In this document: piece after piece, positions 61,641-64,000 of the stretch
Layout of the letters: each line of letters opens with the position of its first letter
Numbering within the stretch: the stretch's first letter is position 1
DNA from: Pelomonas sp047654785
GTDB lineage: Bacteria; Pseudomonadota; Gammaproteobacteria; Burkholderiales; Burkholderiaceae_C
Assembly: GCF_047654785.1 (NCBI RefSeq)
Contig: NZ_JASGKQ010000001.1
Coordinates: 62,001-126,000, forward strand
Reading direction: 5' to 3'
DNA: 64,000 nt
The notes under the pieces: model-generated
The model's database searches: none
Told to the model about the DNA's origin: nothing
What the model saw: the letters and a program-made list of their open reading frames with translations, nothing else
Made by a program: the position numbers and the translations under genes

Positions 61641-62302
61641 GGTTCGTCCTCGGGCACGAAGTCCTGCTCGCGCAGCGCGTCGGCGATCCAGGCCTGCACG
61701 GCCGGGTGGGCCAGCAGCGCGTCGCGGTAGGCGGCCGCCGCGCCGGACAGCGGCAGGCCGAAGCGGCTCAGCCGCACCGCCACCGGCGCGAAATAGGCGT
61801 CCACCGCGCCGAACGCGCCGAACAGGAAGGGGCCGCCGCGGGCCGCCAGCGCCTCGCGCCAGGCTGCGTCCAGCCGCGCCACGTCGGCGCGCAACGCGGC
61901 GTCCTCGGCCCAGAGCCGCGCGCCCACATCGGGGAAAAAGGCCTCGATGTTCATCGGGCAGCGGCTGCGCAGCGCCATGAAGCCGGCGTGCATCTCGGCG
62001 CACAGGCTGCGCGCCCGCGCGCGGTCCCGCGCGTCGCGCGGCCAGACGGGCAGCGCCGGGTGCCGCTCGGCCAGGTATTCGGTGATGGCCAGCGTGTCCC
62101 ACACCGCGAAGCCGTCGTCCTCCACCAGCACCGGCACGCGCTTGGTCGGCGTGACGCCGGCGATCACGTCGTGCCAGGCCGAGCCGGGGCTGAAGTCCAG
62201 CCGCAGCCGCCGCTCCTCGAACGGGATGCCGAAGGCGGCCAGCAGCACGCCGCTGCGCATGGACCAGGACGAGTAGTTCTTGTTGCCGATGTAGAGCTTC
62301 AT
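61622..62302 (-). CDS. Glutathione S-transferase family protein
   Basis: The start at 62302 (MKLYIGNKNYSSWSMR) gives 226 aa. The thioredoxin-like N-terminal domain contains TPTKRVPVLVEDDGFAVWDTLAITEYLAE, including the cis-proline segment and the glutathione-binding acidic-Ser/Thr region; the all-helical C-terminal domain follows. The NKNYSSWSMR start is typical of a large uncharacterised bacterial GST group. Substrate unknown; 28 upstream in-frame codons are excluded. Confidence 0.88.
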   Translation of the reverse strand: MKLYIGNKNYSSWSMRSGVLLAAFGIPFEERRLRLDFSPGSAWHDVIAGVTPTKRVPVLVEDDGFAVWDTLAITEYLAERHPALPVWPRDARDRARARSLCAEMHAGFMALRSRCPMNIEAFFPDVGARLWAEDAALRADVARLDAAWREALAARGGPFLFGAFGAVDAYFAPVAVRLSRFGLPLSGAAAAYRDALLAHPAVQAWIADALREQDFVPEDEPYRTQR

Positions 62303-62348
62303 GGCCGAGAGCGTAGCGGCGCGGCGGCCGCCGCGCGATGAGCAATCG

Positions 62349-64000
62349 TCACGGGATTGATGCGGCCGGCGGCGCGTCGCCGGCATCGCCAGCGCCCGCC
62401 GGGCCGACGCTGGCGCCCAGGCGCCCGCGCAGCGTGGTGCCGGGCAGGCCCAGCACCTGCGCGTAGACGGCGCTGCCCAGCAGCACCTTGCGCACGTAGT
62501 CGCGCGTCTCGTGGAACGGGATGTTCTCGGCCCAGACGGCGGCGTCCAGCACCGGGCCGTCGCGCCAGCGCGCGGGGCGGCCGGGGCCGGCGTTGTAGGC
62601 CGCGGCGGCCAGCGCCTGCGCGCCGCCGAAACGGTCCAGCACGATCTTCAGGTAGTGGGCGCCGATGCGCAGGTTGAAGTCGCGGTCGTGCATCAGGTCG
62701 GGGCTGTAGGCCAGGCCCACCTTCCTGGCCGTCCACTTGGCGGTGGCGGGCATGACCTGCATCAGCCCGGCCGCGCCGACGTGCGAGCGCGCGTCCAGCA
62801 CGAAGCGCGACTCCTGCCGGATCAGGCCGTACACATAGGCCGGGTCCAGCCGCGCGGCGCCGGCCTCGCGCAGCAGCTCGGCGCGGTGCGGCGTGGGGTA
62901 GCGCTGGGCGATGTCGATCTCGGCCCGGGTGCGCTCGCTGGTGTTGATGCAGCGGTCCCAGACCTCGCGGTCGCAGGCCTCCTGCGCGGCGGCCAGCAGC
63001 GCGCGGTCGCCGCGCGGGGCGATGTCGCGCAGCGAGAAGTTCCATTCGCGCACGCCCTCGCCGCGCAGGCCCAGTGCGATCAGGCCGAGCGCGCGCGCGA
63101 GGCCGGGGTGCTCGCGCGCGGCGCGGCGCTCGTCGGCCGTCAGCGGCGCGGGTGCGGGCGGCAGCGGCGTGGGCTGGTCCAGGTCTTCGGCGGCCAGGCG
63201 GCCGAAGTAGCCCAGCGGCTGGGCGGCCAGCGCGGCGAGCTGCGTGCGGGCCGCGGCCTCGTCGCCCGGCTGGCCGCGCAGCCGGGTGGCGCGGGCGCGC
63301 CAGTAGGCCCAGGCCGGGTCGCGCCGCTCGGCGTCGCTCATGCGCTCGATGGCGCGCAGCGCGACGGCCGGCGCATTGGCGCGCAGCGCGGCGCGCGCCT
63401 GCGCGGCGAGCGCGTCGTCGCTCCAGGGCAGCTCGGGCGCGAGCCGGGCGGCGCGGTCGAAGGCGGCGAGCGCGTCGTCCTGCAGCCGCAGCGCGGCCTG
63501 CCGGCCGGCCTGCACCCACACCCAGGCCTTCAGGTCGGCGGGCAGCCGGCCCCATGTCTCGTCGAGCAGGTCGCCGGCCTGTGCGGGGTCGGCGGCGGCC
63601 ACGCGGGCCAGCGCCAGCGCGGTGAGTTCGGCGTCGGCGCGCGGGGTGGCGCGGGCCTGGCGGGTGAGGTAGCGGCCGGCGTTGTCCTGCAGCGCGGCGA
63701 GCTTGCGGCCCAGCGCCGGGCTGCCCAGCAGCGCCACGGCCTGGCGCACGGCGCGCGGGCGGCCCTGCTCGGCGGCCTGGCGGGCCTTGGCCCAGACCAG
63801 CCCGGGCTTGAAGAGGCCGGCGTCCAGCAGCGCGGCGGCCAGTTCGCGGCAGCCGTCGTCGGCGTCCTTCTGGGCCAGCCAGGCCGCGCGCGCGGCGGCC
63901 ACGTCGACCCTGGCGCCGCCGGCGTGCTCGGCGCGCAGCGCGTAGCAGGCGACCTCGCGGTCGTCGCGCATCACGTAGGCGGCGTGGTCGCGGCGGAAGT
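62349..64000 (-). CDS. Soluble lytic murein transglycosylase (Slt70-like), N-terminus beyond window
   Basis: Cleaves the glycan strand of peptidoglycan in the periplasm. The visible 550 residues contain the superhelical U-domain (alanine-rich repeats) and a C-terminal SLT domain with the catalytic glutamate in LIRQESRF, then GAAGLMQVMPATAKWTA and AAYNAGPGR. The frame remains open to position 64000 (FRRDHAAYVM before the internal ATG at 63974), so the signal peptide and first part are outside. Confidence 0.93.
   Translation of the reverse strand, partial: FRRDHAAYVMRDDREVACYALRAEHAGGARVDVAAARAAWLAQKDADDGCRELAAALLDAGLFKPGLVWAKARQAAEQGRPRAVRQAVALLGSPALGRKLAALQDNAGRYLTRQARATPRADAELTALALARVAAADPAQAGDLLDETWGRLPADLKAWVWVQAGRQAALRLQDDALAAFDRAARLAPELPWSDDALAAQARAALRANAPAVALRAIERMSDAERRDPAWAYWRARATRLRGQPGDEAAARTQLAALAAQPLGYFGRLAAEDLDQPTPLPPAPAPLTADERRAAREHPGLARALGLIALGLRGEGVREWNFSLRDIAPRGDRALLAAAQEACDREVWDRCINTSERTRAEIDIAQRYPTPHRAELLREAGAARLDPAYVYGLIRQESRFVLDARSHVGAAGLMQVMPATAKWTARKVGLAYSPDLMHDRDFNLRIGAHYLKIVLDRFGGAQALAAAAYNAGPGRPARWRDGPVLDAAVWAENIPFHETRDYVRKVLLGSAVYAQVLGLPGTTLRGRLGASVGPAGAGDAGDAPPAASIP

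Overview
The window is high-GC chromosomal DNA from a betaproteobacterium of the order Burkholderiales, most likely the Rubrivivax/Leptothrix/Roseateles group. The evidence is the gene orders bamE-dapB-exbB-exbD next to fur, hpf-ptsN-hprK and rsmB-DUF4390-ntrY-ntrX, an intergenic repeat of a type I know from Comamonadaceae and relatives (1621-1671), and PEP-CTERM/exosortase surface-protein genes. Species cannot be fixed from this sequence alone.

Positions 1-36.5 kb are mostly core genome: leuS (cut by the window edge), exbD/exbB, dapB, bamE, fur, a nicotinamide phosphoribosyltransferase, hprK-ptsN-hpf, corA, a di-iron ferritin-like protein, lemA, queC, proA, a UbiH-type hydroxylase, an aldo/keto reductase, two tandem beta-propeller diguanylate cyclases, a hemerythrin, tkt-gap, a cation/proton antiporter, a RES/Xre toxin-antitoxin pair, an OmpA-type lipoprotein, an ABC-2 exporter behind a truncated GntR regulator, folE, rsmB, and the NtrY/NtrX-like two-component system. 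tRNA-Phe closes this part at 36421-36496.

Positions 36.5-46.4 kb are an accessory island starting just past tRNA-Phe. Its left part is a less GC-rich three-gene operon joined by ATGA overlaps: a periplasmic transglutaminase-like protein, a short secreted protein with an RHS core and a putative permuted cysteine-peptidase tail, and a small membrane-anchored protein that could be its immunity factor. The rest is mobile-element debris: an intact-looking IS21-family element (40240-42894) flanked by outward-facing remnants of two different IS66 transposases, small hypothetical genes, and a frameshifted ISAs1-type transposase.

Positions 46.4-54.7 kb hold an RND multidrug efflux operon (periplasmic adaptor, pump, outer-membrane channel, then an MFS transporter) and cca.

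Positions 54.7-61.6 kb hold the most system-like locus. A promoter overlapped by a strong Fur-box match precedes a 78-aa protein, two tandem PEP-CTERM proteins, a TonB-dependent receptor, an exosortase with its Cys/Arg/His residues, an EpsI-domain protein and a Wzz-like coiled-coil membrane protein, with overlapping or closely spaced genes from the second PEP-CTERM gene on. I read it as a possibly iron-controlled uptake module with its own surface-sorting enzyme. A GST-like protein and a partial soluble lytic transglycosylase end the window.
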